Shown here piece after piece: positions 44,876-52,907 of a DNA stretch of 57,329 nucleotides. A model generated the notes under the pieces. The model was given only the letters and a program-made list of their open reading frames with translations. It did no database searches and was not told the DNA's origin. The position numbers and the translations under genes were made by a program. This DNA comes from Allobosea sp. Root381 (GTDB taxonomy: Bacteria; Pseudomonadota; Alphaproteobacteria; Rhizobiales; Beijerinckiaceae). How positions within the stretch are numbered: the stretch's first letter is position 1; each line of letters begins with the position of its first letter. Where the stretch lies: NCBI RefSeq assembly GCF_001429395.1, contig NZ_LMJT01000022.1, positions 34,489-91,817 of the forward strand. The letters run 5' to 3'.

Positions 44876-45540
44876 CACGCGCTTTCCTCGCCATCCTGAA
44901 GCGCGATCTCGCGCTCGCCTCGCGGGCCGGCGGCGGTGGCGAGCTCGCGCTGGTCTTCTTCCTGACGATCGTCGTGCTGGTGCCTTTCGCGCTCGGCCCC
45001 GATCTCAACCTTCTGTCGCGCATCGGGCCGGCTATCCTGTGGCTGGGCGCGCTGCTCTCGATGCTGATCGGGCTCGACCGGCTGTTTCAGGGCGACGAGG
45101 AGGACGGCTCGCTCGACCTGATCCGCTCATCGGTGCTGCCGCTCGAGCTCGCCGTGCTGGCGAAGGGGTTGGCGCATTGGCTGACGACGGGCCTGCCGCT
45201 GGCGCTGGCGGCGCCTCTGCTCGGGCTCCTGGTCGCGCTGCCGGGCGAGGCGATGCTGCCGGTCACGGCGACGCTGCTGGTGGGCACGCCGGCCTTGAGC
45301 TTCATCGGGGCGGGAGGCGCCGCATTGACAGCCGGCCTGCGACGGGGCGGCCTGATCCTGCCCGTTCTGGTCGCGCCGCTGACCGTGCCGGTGCTGATCT
45401 TCGGCGTTTCAGCCGCAAATGCGGCGCTGGGCGGAACGATCCCGTTCAGAACGCCGTTCCTGATCCTGTGCGCCTTGTCCATGGCGGCGATCGTTATCGG
45501 CACGGTGGCCGCCGCGGCAGCCTTGCGGCAGGGCGAATAG
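44872..45540 (+). CDS. ccmB: Heme exporter permease CcmB
   Basis: 222-residue membrane protein with six helices. The N-terminus AFLAILKRDLALASRAGG, then FFLTIVVLVPFALGP and FQGDEEDGSLDLI, is diagnostic for CcmB. GTG start overlapping the ccmA stop (GTGA). The normal next gene, ccmC, lies 840 bp further on, after two unrelated small genes. Confidence 0.95.
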   Translation: MTRAFLAILKRDLALASRAGGGGELALVFFLTIVVLVPFALGPDLNLLSRIGPAILWLGALLSMLIGLDRLFQGDEEDGSLDLIRSSVLPLELAVLAKGLAHWLTTGLPLALAAPLLGLLVALPGEAMLPVTATLLVGTPALSFIGAGGAALTAGLRRGGLILPVLVAPLTVPVLIFGVSAANAALGGTIPFRTPFLILCALSMAAIVIGTVAAAAALRQGE

Positions 45541-45558
45541 GCAAACGCCGCTGCGCGT

Positions 45559-45801
45559 TCAGCGGACTTCCGCTCCCATGGTCTCGGCCGGGTGCTCGCC
45601 GAGTTCGACGGCGCAGCCAATTCGGTTGCCGAGATGTGCCACCGTCGCGACGATGTCCTCGAGCTGGATTTCGGAGACGGCGTATTTGCGGCGGATCTCT
45701 TCGGCTGTCGCATAGACGTCGAGGACGCGGCTTTCGCTCGATTTCGAACGTATCGCCGTCTCGACTTCGCGTTGGATTTCGTCCGGCAATCGTACGAGCA
45801 T
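45559..45801 (-). CDS. Small protein of unknown function inside the ccm locus
   Basis: 80-residue acidic, helical protein starting MLVRLPDEIQREVETAIRSK; the central AEEIRRKYAVSEIQLEDIVATVAHLG looks like a helix-turn-helix-sized segment. I do not recognise the family. A strong GGGGAGG lies 6 bp before the ATG, good evidence that it is translated. It points against the ccm genes, convergent with ccmB (18 bp). Its upstream region is AT-rich with palindromes. Confidence 0.7.
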   Translation of the reverse strand: MLVRLPDEIQREVETAIRSKSSESRVLDVYATAEEIRRKYAVSEIQLEDIVATVAHLGNRIGCAVELGEHPAETMGAEVR

Positions 45802-45869
45802 GGCAATCCTCCCCTCAATACGCGCTCAATCTAGCCGACTCGCCGGTGAAGAGCAATCTCGATACGTAA

Positions 45870-46012
45870 AAAATATCAATATTTTCAGATAGTTAGTAGG
45901 CTGCGTCAATGGCGTTTCCGGCGGAGATGCGGGATCCTCAGCAAAAGACAATCGTAACTCATGATATTGTTTTTGGGTGGAGTGCTCATATGATGTCTAT
46001 TACTCACTCCAC
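45870..46012. promoter_or_regulatory. AT-rich divergent promoter region with two inverted repeats
   Basis: A perfect palindrome AAAATATCAATATTTT spans 45870-45885, 69 bp before the 80-residue gene. GTGGAGTG (45977-45984) and CACTCCAC (46005-46012) form an 8-bp inverted repeat just before the 78-residue RHH-like gene. The whole 231-bp spacer is much richer in A and T than its surroundings. Operator function is inferred. Confidence 0.45.
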
Positions 46013-46032
46013 TCCATCAAACGGATCCGGCA

Positions 46033-46269
46033 ATGGCGGAACTGGAACGGCCAGAGCGCCTTCAAATCATGTTGAGCCAGAACGAGTTGCGGGCGCTCGA
46101 GAACTGGCGCTTCGACAAGCGGATGCCGAGCCGCGCCGCCGCCGTGCGTGAGCTGCTGCGTCGCGGCCTTGCAGCGGAAGGCTTCAGCATAGCCGGCGAG
46201 GGCATCCGCTCGCAGGATTTCGGCGTCGTCGGGTCGGATGACGAGAATGATGCGCCGAGCGGCGGCTGA
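46033..46269 (+). CDS. Small ribbon-helix-helix-like protein
   Basis: 78 residues: ERLQIMLSQNELRALENWRFDKRMPSRAAAVRELLRRGL (about 8-46) fits a CopG/Arc ribbon-helix-helix DNA-binding fold, with an acidic C-terminal tail. Probably a small transcription regulator, perhaps of itself and the divergent 80-residue gene. The ribosome site is weak. Located 112 bp before ccmC on the same strand. Confidence 0.72.
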   Translation: MAELERPERLQIMLSQNELRALENWRFDKRMPSRAAAVRELLRRGLAAEGFSIAGEGIRSQDFGVVGSDDENDAPSGG

Positions 46270-46381
46270 TTTCGCCGGTCGCCGATGTCGCATGGCCTGC
46301 AAGCGCATTGCTGGCGGCGGCGGGCATTGCTAAATGCAGCGGCGGCAGCTGTGGGGGCAGCCCCGAGCGTGATGCGGTGAC

Positions 46382-47146
46382 ATGGCTGGCCTGATCGATC
46401 TCGCGAATCCGACGCGCTTCATGCGCCTTGCGGCCGTTCTGCTGCCCTGGCTTGCAGGCGTGGCGGCGTTGTCGCTGGCTGTCGGCTTCTATCTCGCTTG
46501 GTTCGTCGCGCCGGCCGACTATCAGCAGGGCGAGACCATCCGCATCATGTTCGTGCATGTTCCGGCTGCCTGGCTGGCGCTGATGTTCTATTCGATGATG
46601 GCGCTCTCGGCGCTGGGGACGCTGGTCTGGCGACATCCGCTCGCGGATGTCGCGCAGAAGGCGGCCGCGCCGATCGGTGCCGCCTTTTCGCTGATCTGCC
46701 TCCTCACCGGTGCCTTCTGGGGCAAGCCGATGTGGGGCACCTACTGGGTCTGGGATGCGCGCCTGACCTCGGTGCTCGTGCTCTTCCTGATCTATCTCGG
46801 CATCATGGCCCTGTGGCGCGCGCTGGACGAGCCGTCCCGCGCCGGCCGCGCGGTCGCGATCCTGACCCTGGTCGGATTCGTCAACGTGCCGATCATCAAA
46901 TTCTCGGTCGACTGGTGGAACACGCTGCATCAGCCAGCCTCGGTCCTGCGCCTGGGTGGGCCGACGATCCACCCCTCGATGCTGTGGCCGCTCCTCATCC
47001 TGGCCGTAGGTTTCACCTGCCTCGCGCTGGCGATGCATCTCGCAGCGATGCGGGCCGAAATCATGCGCCGGCGCGTGCGGACGCTGACGATCCTCGAGGC
47101 CGAGCGGCTCGACCGGCTGGCAGCCGCGCAGGGAGCGCCGGCATGA
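46382..47146 (+). CDS. ccmC: Heme exporter / heme handling protein CcmC
   Basis: 254-residue membrane protein with six helices and the periplasmic tryptophan-rich WWD motif WGTYWVWDARLTS at 118-130. Axial heme histidines are His59 (FVHVPAAW) and one in NTLHQPAS near 178. It presents heme to CcmE. Stop overlaps the ccmD ATG (ATGA). Confidence 0.96.
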   Translation: MAGLIDLANPTRFMRLAAVLLPWLAGVAALSLAVGFYLAWFVAPADYQQGETIRIMFVHVPAAWLALMFYSMMALSALGTLVWRHPLADVAQKAAAPIGAAFSLICLLTGAFWGKPMWGTYWVWDARLTSVLVLFLIYLGIMALWRALDEPSRAGRAVAILTLVGFVNVPIIKFSVDWWNTLHQPASVLRLGGPTIHPSMLWPLLILAVGFTCLALAMHLAAMRAEIMRRRVRTLTILEAERLDRLAAAQGAPA

Positions 47147-47316
47147 GTGCGCTCGGGCCGCATGGCGGCTTCATCCTCGCATCCTATGCCGCCGTGATCG
47201 TCGTGCTCGGCGGGCTGGCGCTCGCGATCCTGCTCGATCACAGGGCCCAGCGGCGGGCCCTGGAGGCGCTGGAGCAGCGTGGCGCCGGGCGCCGTTCGGA
47301 GCGGAAAAACCCATGA
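47143..47316 (+). CDS. ccmD: Heme exporter protein CcmD
   Basis: 57-residue protein: short N-terminus GPHGGFILASYA, one transmembrane helix (about 11-32) and a basic tail, the usual CcmD form. It stabilises CcmC-CcmE heme transfer. ATG overlaps the ccmC stop, and its own stop overlaps the ccmG ATG. Confidence 0.93.
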   Translation: MSALGPHGGFILASYAAVIVVLGGLALAILLDHRAQRRALEALEQRGAGRRSERKNP

Positions 47317-47930
47317 GCCGGATCGAGGGCAACATCGACAGACCGGTGGAGGCGGAGCTGCGCCGCCGGTCGCCACTGCTTTTCCTGGCGCCGCTTCTCC
47401 TGTTCGGAGCGCTTGCGGTGGTCTTCGCCATCGGCCTGTTCTCGGGCGACAAGAGCAAGGTGCCCTCCGCCCTGATCGGCCGGCCGGTGCCGTCGATCAC
47501 GCTGACTGCGCTCGACGGCCTGCAGCGGGACGGCAAGCCGGTTCCGAGCTTCGGCATGGCCGATCTTGCCGCCGGGCGCGCCACCATCGTCAACGTCTTC
47601 GCCAGCTGGTGCGCGCCCTGCCGCGTCGAGCATCCGTTCCTGATGGGGCTCGCGGAGGCTCCGGCTGTGAAGGCGGGGAATGTCGCGCTCGTCGCGATCA
47701 ACTACAAGGACGAGGCCGAGAACGCCCGCCGCTTTCTCGGCGCGCTCGGGAATCCGTTCTCTGCCGTCGGCGTCGACCGGGCCGGGCGCGGGGCGATCGA
47801 ATGGGGCGTCTACGGCGTGCCCGAGACCTTCGTCATCGGGCCGAACGGGCATATCCTCGAAAAGCATGTCGGGCCGCTCGACGCGGCGACCGCCGGAAAG
47901 CTGCTCGCGCGGGCGATGGCCGCGCGTTAG
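47313..47930 (+). CDS. ccmG: Thiol:disulfide interchange protein CcmG/DsbE
   Basis: 205-residue membrane-anchored thioredoxin (helix at about 22-43). Its redox site Cys100-Ala-Pro-Cys103 lies in VFASWCAPCRVEHP, and GVYGVPETFVI carries the cis-proline. It reduces apocytochrome c heme-site cysteines. Last gene of ccmCDG. Convergent with purQ (12 bp). Confidence 0.95.
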   Translation: MSRIEGNIDRPVEAELRRRSPLLFLAPLLLFGALAVVFAIGLFSGDKSKVPSALIGRPVPSITLTALDGLQRDGKPVPSFGMADLAAGRATIVNVFASWCAPCRVEHPFLMGLAEAPAVKAGNVALVAINYKDEAENARRFLGALGNPFSAVGVDRAGRGAIEWGVYGVPETFVIGPNGHILEKHVGPLDAATAGKLLARAMAAR

Positions 47931-47942
47931 GCGGCCTGCTCG

Positions 47943-48638
47943 TCAGGCCGCCTTCCTGGCGCCGAGCAGGCTGTCGAACAGGCCGCGCCCGTCGATGCCG
48001 CCGGCCAGCGAATCGATCAGGTTCTCGGGATGCGGCATCAGGCCGAGGACGTTGAAGCCCGGCGAATAGATGCCGGCGATGCCGTTCAGCGAACCGTTCG
48101 GGTTGGCTTCGGCCGTGACATTCCCTTCGGCATCCGCATAGCGGAAGGCGACGAGGCCCTCGCCTTCGAGGCGGGCAAGCGTCTCCGGATCGGCGGTGTA
48201 GTTGCCTTCGCCATGGGCGATGCAGACATCGATGACCTGCCCCTTCGCATAAGCTGCGGTGAAGGGGGTGTCGTTGCGCTCGACCGTCAGGTGCTGGCGG
48301 CGGCAGACGAATTTCAGATCGGCATTGCGCACCAGGATGCCCGGCAGCAGCCCGGCCTCGCAGGCGATCTGGAAGCCGTTGCAGATGCCCAGCACGTAGC
48401 CGCCGCGGGCGGCATGGGCGCGGGTCGCGTCCATGATATGAGCCCGGCCGGCGATCGCGCCGGTGCGCAGGTAGTCGCCATAGGAGAAGCCGCCGGGCAG
48501 TACGACGAGGTCGGTTCCGGCCGGCAGCTCGGTATCGGCATGCCAGACGGGAACGACGCTGGCGCCGGCCTGCTTCAGCGCCTTGGTGACGTCGCCGTCG
48601 CGATTGGAGCCTGGGAAGGTGATGACGGCGGCTTTCAC
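47943..48638 (-). CDS. purQ: Phosphoribosylformylglycinamidine synthase subunit PurQ
   Basis: 231-residue class I glutamine amidotransferase giving ammonia to PurL in the fourth step of purine synthesis. Nucleophile Cys86 in LGICNGFQ, and catalytic His/Glu in the C-terminal LMPHPENL. Small-PurL systems need PurS and PurQ as separate subunits, and purS lies directly upstream. purL itself is not in the window. Confidence 0.97.
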   Translation of the reverse strand: MKAAVITFPGSNRDGDVTKALKQAGASVVPVWHADTELPAGTDLVVLPGGFSYGDYLRTGAIAGRAHIMDATRAHAARGGYVLGICNGFQIACEAGLLPGILVRNADLKFVCRRQHLTVERNDTPFTAAYAKGQVIDVCIAHGEGNYTADPETLARLEGEGLVAFRYADAEGNVTAEANPNGSLNGIAGIYSPGFNVLGLMPHPENLIDSLAGGIDGRGLFDSLLGARKAA

Positions 48639-48698
48639 GGGCTGTTGCTCCTCGGCTTGCTGCGGCGGCGATCGACGATCGTGACGGGAGCGCTCGGC

Positions 48699-48712
48699 CC
48701 CGATCGATCGGG
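48699..48712. repeat. Perfect 14-bp palindrome between purS and purQ
   Basis: CCCGATCGATCGGG, flanked by further complementary GAGC/GCTC arms, in the 79-bp spacer just after the purS stop. Could form a processing or attenuation hairpin; no T-run. Confidence 0.45.
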
Positions 48713-48717
48713 CTCGC

Positions 48718-48960
48718 TCAGGCGCCGATCTCGACGCGGTAATTCTCGATGACGGTGTTGGCGAGCAGCTTGTCGCAGGCCGCTTTCAGCGCGGCTTCAG
48801 CGGCGGCCTTGTCGGTGCCGGAGAGCTCGATGTCGAAGACCTTGCCCTGCCGGACCGAGTCGACGCCCTCAATGCCGAGGGATTTCAACGCGCCTTCGAT
48901 CGCCTTGCCCTGCGGATCGAGCACGCCGTTCTTCAGGGTGACGGTGACGCGGGCTTTCAT
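48718..48960 (-). CDS. purS: Phosphoribosylformylglycinamidine synthase subunit PurS
   Basis: 80-residue subunit bridging PurL and PurQ. MKARVTVTLKNGVLDPQGKAIEGALKSLG and VRQGKVFDIEL are standard. Second of the visible purine genes in the right-to-left order purC, lipoprotein, purS, purQ. Confidence 0.96.
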   Translation of the reverse strand: MKARVTVTLKNGVLDPQGKAIEGALKSLGIEGVDSVRQGKVFDIELSGTDKAAAEAALKAACDKLLANTVIENYRVEIGA

Positions 48961-49029
48961 GGTGTTCTCCGGACAAGCGCTGTTCGGGTGCCTTACCGAT
49001 GAATCGGGGCGGGCTCAACCGTTTCGCGC

Positions 49030-49045
49030 GGTTTCACGTGAATCA
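49030..49045. other. Second parS-like ParB binding site (14 of 16 bases)
   Basis: GGTTTCACGTGAATCA agrees with TGTTTCACGTGAAACA at 14 of 16 positions. It overlaps the stop codon of the lipoprotein gene. Shares the 10-mer TTTCACGTGA with the site at 1719. Confidence 0.4.
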
Positions 49046-49645
49046 GCGGCTCCGCCATGCGGCTGTCGCATCGGCCTTGGCGGCAGCCGCGTCGGCGCTG
49101 ACCGCGAGCGCGACGACGAGCCGCTCGCCTTCGCGCCGATAGAGGATCGCTGTCACGGCTTGCCGGGCCGGCCTCTCCTTCGAACGGATGGTGACGAGGA
49201 TGCCGCCGGCTCCCTCGGCCTCGAAGCGGGCGAAATCGGTGCTGCTGCGGTCCGGAACGGGCTTTGCCGGCTTCGTCGACTTGCGTCGTTCAGCGGACGC
49301 CTCGGAGGCGAGCCGGGCGAAGGAGCGGGCAAGCGCGCCTGGCTGTTCGGAGAGCGCCTTCTCCATGTCCCGGCCACGCCTGCCCTCGAAGGCGATGAGT
49401 GCGGCGAAACCCTGTCGCAGGCAGCTGTCGCGCGGGCAGAACACCATGGTCCGTGCCTCGATGCCGTCATTCAGCACCCATGTCCCGATCGGCAAGGGTT
49501 CCCACCCCTGAGAAGCCGGCAGCTCCGCGAAGCCGAGGCCGAACTGGGGAAGATGGCCGGCGCATGAGGTCACCAGCAGCGCGCAGCCAAGGATCAGGGG
49601 CGCGACATAAAAACGGGAGCGCGGACGCTCCCGTTTAGAGTTCAC
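49043..49645 (-). CDS. Putative lipoprotein between purC and purS, unknown function
   Basis: 200 residues from GTG 49645. The N-terminus is basic, then hydrophobic, with lipobox VTSC, so a lipoprotein anchored by the Cys near residue 27. The mature part has a CPRDSCLRQGF segment (possible disulfide) and an Arg/Lys-rich middle. I do not recognise the family. No ATG start fits: the first codons overlap the purC terminator hairpin, which codes for ERPRSR. Either the gene is read through that terminator or starts by other means. Frame and codon use support a real protein. Confidence 0.65.
   Translation of the reverse strand: MNSKRERPRSRFYVAPLILGCALLVTSCAGHLPQFGLGFAELPASQGWEPLPIGTWVLNDGIEARTMVFCPRDSCLRQGFAALIAFEGRRGRDMEKALSEQPGALARSFARLASEASAERRKSTKPAKPVPDRSSTDFARFEAEGAGGILVTIRSKERPARQAVTAILYRREGERLVVALAVSADAAAAKADATAAWRSR
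49606..49636 (-). terminator. Rho-independent terminator of purC, inside the next gene's start
   Basis: AAACGGGAGCG (49611-49621) pairs perfectly with CGCTCCCGTTT (49626-49636), loop CGGA; on the minus strand it continues as TTTTTATG. It lies 51 bp past the purC stop and within the first codons of the lipoprotein gene. Confidence 0.8.
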
Positions 49646-49686
49646 CGAGGGCCTGCCGCCGGATCTCACCGCACCAGCGTCAGTGC

Positions 49687-50451
49687 TTACTGAACGAGCC
49701 GCGGACCGGCCGGGCCTGCCTTCTCGTTCTCGCCGAGGATGCCGAGGCGACGCGCGACCTCCGTATAGGCCTCGATCAGGCCGCCCAGATCGCGGCGGAA
49801 GCGGTCCTTGTCCATCTTGTCCTTCGACCGGATGTCCCAGAGGCGGCAGGAATCGGGGCTGATCTCGTCGGCGACGACGATGCGCATCATCTCGCCTTCC
49901 CAGAGGCGGCCGCATTCCATCTTGAAGTCGACGAGGCGGATGCCTGCGCCGAGGAAGAGGCCGGAGAGGAAGTCGTTGACGCGGATGGCGAGCGCCATGA
50001 TGTCGTCGATCTCCTGGGGCGTCGCCCAGCCGAAGGCGGTGATGTGCTCTTCGGAGACCATCGGGTCGCCGAGCGCGTCGTTCTTGTAATAGAACTCGAT
50101 GATCGAGCGCGGCAGCTGCGTGCCTTCCTCGAGCCCGAGGCGGGTGGCGAGCGAGCCGGCGGCGACGTTGCGAACCACGACCTCGAGCGGAATGATCTCG
50201 ACCTCGCGGATGAGCTGCTCGCGCATGTTCAGCCGGCGGATGAAATGCGTCGGCACCCCGATGTCGTTCAGATTCGAGAAGATGTGCTCGGAGATGCGGT
50301 TGTTGAGCACGCCCTTGCCGTCGATGACTTCGTGCTTTTTCGCGTTGAAGGCGGTCGCGTCGTCCTTGAAATGCTGGATCAGCGTACCGGGCTCCGGCCC
50401 CTCATAGAGGACCTTCGCCTTGCCTTCGTAGATGCGACGGCGGCGATTCAT
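49687..50451 (-). CDS. purC: Phosphoribosylaminoimidazole-succinocarboxamide synthase PurC
   Basis: 254-residue SAICAR synthetase, the ATP-dependent joining of aspartate to CAIR. Typical segments are [49 protein letters not shown] and [12 protein letters not shown] 50451 gives the family start; the longer frame to 50553 is not needed. First of the visible purine genes, followed by its own terminator. Confidence 0.97.
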   Translation of the reverse strand: MNRRRRIYEGKAKVLYEGPEPGTLIQHFKDDATAFNAKKHEVIDGKGVLNNRISEHIFSNLNDIGVPTHFIRRLNMREQLIREVEIIPLEVVVRNVAAGSLATRLGLEEGTQLPRSIIEFYYKNDALGDPMVSEEHITAFGWATPQEIDDIMALAIRVNDFLSGLFLGAGIRLVDFKMECGRLWEGEMMRIVVADEISPDSCRLWDIRSKDKMDKDRFRRDLGGLIEAYTEVARRLGILGENEKAGPAGPRLVQ

Positions 50452-50832
50452 TGGGATGTACCGTGGCTTGAGGAAATCCAAAGGTCGGCCTTTCTCTGGA
50501 CGCAGGTTGCCCTGCGGCGGGATCGGGGCCCCAGATCGGCCGGTACCGCGCAAACCTTGCCGGTCCCGACTGAATCGGAACCAGCCTAGACCACGCTTCC
50601 GGCCGGCTCAATGCGAGAGCGACCGGCTCGGCCTCCCTGCGCCCGCTATATGGCCCTTCCACCGCGCAAACGCAATAAACCGCCGCGCTTCCGGGGGAAG
50701 CCTGTGCCGCAGCGGCGCGCTGCGGCATCATCCGGGCTGGTCCTGACTTGCGCGCCATCCTATATGGCAGCCTATTGTGGCAGCGACGTGCCCCGAGCCC
50801 TTCCAGGCTGTCACCGAGAGGATTTGAACCGC
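50452..50832. other. Divergent purC / ATPase zeta intergenic region
   Basis: 381 bp without a credible gene. Should contain both promoters; CTTGCGC followed 18 bp later by CTATTG near 50748-50780 is a weak candidate for the zeta gene. No riboswitch-like or repeat structure recognised. Confidence 0.5.
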
Positions 50833-51156
50833 ATGACGAACTTCAATCAGCGCAAGGATGCCTTCGAGAACAAGTTCGCCCATGACGAGGAGCTGCGTTT
50901 CAAGGCAACCGCACGGCGCAACAAGCTGCTCGGTCTCTGGGCCGCCGAAAAGCTCGGCAAGAGCGGTGCCGAGGCGGATGCCTATGCCAAGGCCGTCGTG
51001 ATTGCGGATTTCGAGGAGGCCGGCGACGATGATGTCGTGCGCAAGGTCAAGGGCGACTTCGCCGCGGCGAACGTTGCCATCGCCGACGACGAGATCCGCC
51101 GCGTGATGACGGAGCTGCTGATCAAGGCTGCCGAGGACATCCAGGCCGGCCGCTGA
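50833..51156 (+). CDS. F1-ATPase zeta inhibitor subunit (DUF1476)
   Basis: 107-residue alphaproteobacterial inhibitor of F1FO-ATP synthase, first studied in Paracoccus denitrificans; its N-terminal helix blocks rotation in the hydrolytic direction. MTNFNQRKDAFENKFAHDEELRFKATARRNKLLGLWAAEKLG and FEEAGDDDVVRKV are the family hallmarks. Divergent from purC, an order I know from other Hyphomicrobiales. Confidence 0.93.
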   Translation: MTNFNQRKDAFENKFAHDEELRFKATARRNKLLGLWAAEKLGKSGAEADAYAKAVVIADFEEAGDDDVVRKVKGDFAAANVAIADDEIRRVMTELLIKAAEDIQAGR

Positions 51157-51314
51157 GGTGACGGGCCTGTCCGCCGCGGCGGACGAGAACGCAGGGCGTG
51201 CAAAAACGCAGGACGTGATTGAAACGGGCGCATGGGCGCCCGTTTGCATTTCCGCCCCGCGCCGGTCCAACGTGGCGGGCCCCGCCTGACCAGCCAAGAG
51301 CGGGCCTGCAACGG

Positions 51315-52106
51315 ATGAAACGCGCCATGGCAACACCGACCGTCCTGTCCTCCCTCGCCGATCGCCTCGCCAAGGGCGACCAGATCGTCTCGGCCTGGTG
51401 CGGGTTGCCCGAACCCGGCATCGCCGGCCTGCTGGCGCGCGAGGGGTTCGATGCGGTCACGCTCGACATGCAGCACGGGCCGATCACGCTCGGCGAGGTG
51501 ATAAGGGCGGTGCCGCTGGTCAATGCCGCCGGCAAGCCGGCGATCGCGCGCATCGCGGTCGGCGAGTTCCAGAATGTGTCGCGGCTGTTCGATGCCGGCG
51601 TCTCCGGGGTCATCGCGCCGATGATCAACACGATGGAGGATGCCCGCACCTTCGCGGCCTATTCGAAATACCCGCCGATGGGCGAGCGCAGCTGGGGCAG
51701 CTATGGCGGGCTCGGCGCCTCCGGGCTCGACGCGAATGCCTATCTGCGCGAGGCGAACCGCTTCTCGCTCTCCTTCGCGATGATCGAGACGCGCGAGGCG
51801 ATGGCGATCCTCGACGATATCCTGGCGCTGGAGGGCATCGATGCGGTCTTCGTCGGCCCGTCCGATCTCTCGATCGCGCTGACCGGCGGCAAGGGGATCG
51901 CCCCGAACTCGGTCGAGGTCGATCAGGCGATCCGCCACATCATTGCGCGGGCCTCGGCGGCTGGAAAGCCGGTCGCGATCTACGCCCAGTCCGCCGAGCG
52001 GGCGAAGGCCTTCCTCGACATGGGCGCGAAGCTCGTCACGGTGATGAGCGACAGCGCCTTCCTGCGCAGCGCTGCGCATGCCGCGCTGAAGGTGCTGGGG
52101 CGCTGA
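51315..52106 (+). CDS. HpcH/HpaI-family aldolase
   Basis: 263-residue class II pyruvate aldolase (2-keto-3-deoxy-glucarate / 4-hydroxy-2-oxo-heptanedioate aldolase fold). TLDMQHGP, VIAPMINTMEDA and the metal/substrate motifs MIETREA and VFVGPSDLSIALTG are present. It cleaves or forms 2-keto-3-deoxy sugar acids or similar; substrate not predictable. ATG 51327 (MATPTVL) is an alternative start with GGATGA upstream. No sugar-acid genes nearby. Confidence 0.93.
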   Translation: MKRAMATPTVLSSLADRLAKGDQIVSAWCGLPEPGIAGLLAREGFDAVTLDMQHGPITLGEVIRAVPLVNAAGKPAIARIAVGEFQNVSRLFDAGVSGVIAPMINTMEDARTFAAYSKYPPMGERSWGSYGGLGASGLDANAYLREANRFSLSFAMIETREAMAILDDILALEGIDAVFVGPSDLSIALTGGKGIAPNSVEVDQAIRHIIARASAAGKPVAIYAQSAERAKAFLDMGAKLVTVMSDSAFLRSAAHAALKVLGR

Positions 52107-52138
52107 GAGCGGGTTGCTTGTCGGCCCGATATCTCGTT

Positions 52139-52167
52139 TGAGCACCGACTTTTCGGTCGGATGCTCA
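52139..52167. terminator. Hairpin between convergent aldolase and glycosylase genes
   Basis: TGAGCA-CCGAC pairs with GTCGG-A-TGCTCA with one bulged base around TTTTCG. Overlaps the glycosylase stop. Could end transcription from either side, although T-runs are lacking. Confidence 0.45.
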
Positions 52168-52809
52168 GGCGTTGAGGCCTTCGCGCGATTTGAGCACGGC
52201 GTAGTAGGCCCAAAGCAGGCGGGCGGCGACGCCGCGCCAGGGCCGCCAACCCTCCGCCATGGCAGCGAGCTCGGCCGGTTTCGGCCGTGCGGGCAGGCCG
52301 AAGACGACGCGCGCCGCCTCCTGGACCGCGAGATCGCCCGCCGCGAAGCCGTCGCGATGGCCGAGACAGAACAGCAGGTAGATGTCGGCGGTCCAGGGGC
52401 CGATCCCTGAGACCGCGGTCATCCGGGCGTGCACCTCTTCGGGCGTCGCGGTTTCCAGCGCATCGAGAGCGAGCTCGCCGCCGGCGATCGCCGCCGCGAC
52501 GGCGCGCATGGTGCGCTGCTTCGGGCGCGAGAGCCCCGACAACCGCATCTCCTCGTCGGTGGCAGTGAGGATGCGCTCCGGCGTCAGGGGGGACAGCACC
52601 GCCTCGACCCGGGCCCAGACCGCCCGTGCACTCGCGACCGAGAGCTGCTGCGAGACGATGATGGCGGCGAGGCCTGCAAAACCACCCTCGCGGCGGCGCA
52701 GCGGAGGGATGCCGGTGCGGTCGATGACGGCGCCCCAATGCGGATGGAGCGCGCGCAGGACGGCCATGCCTTCCTCGAGATCGGCGTCGCAGGTGATTCG
52801 GTTCATCAT
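52165..52809 (-). CDS. alkA: DNA-3-methyladenine glycosylase II (AlkA-like)
   Basis: 214-residue helix-hairpin-helix glycosylase that removes alkylated bases. HhH loop AVSGIGPWTADIYLLF at 132-147 and catalytic Asp159 in FAAGDLAVQEA. It lacks the N-terminal domain of E. coli AlkA, as in the compact bacterial form. ATG 52809 (MMNRIT) or 52806; longer frames are antisense to gluQRS. Divergent from gluQRS across 98 bp. Confidence 0.93.
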   Translation of the reverse strand: MMNRITCDADLEEGMAVLRALHPHWGAVIDRTGIPPLRRREGGFAGLAAIIVSQQLSVASARAVWARVEAVLSPLTPERILTATDEEMRLSGLSRPKQRTMRAVAAAIAGGELALDALETATPEEVHARMTAVSGIGPWTADIYLLFCLGHRDGFAAGDLAVQEAARVVFGLPARPKPAELAAMAEGWRPWRGVAARLLWAYYAVLKSREGLNA

Positions 52810-52907
52810 GCGTCCAATAGAATCATGCCGCTGCCGGTGCGTGTCAGCATCGGGGCGTTGCTTGCCGACCGCCCCTTGGCGGCTCCGCGACGAGATTTTA
52901 GACAAGC

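Noticed and set aside
49643..49915. Longer N-terminus for the lipoprotein gene beginning at 49915
   Set aside because: It would overlap purC antiparallel in frame terms and add about 90 Arg-rich residues before the signal peptide; a lipoprotein signal must be N-terminal.
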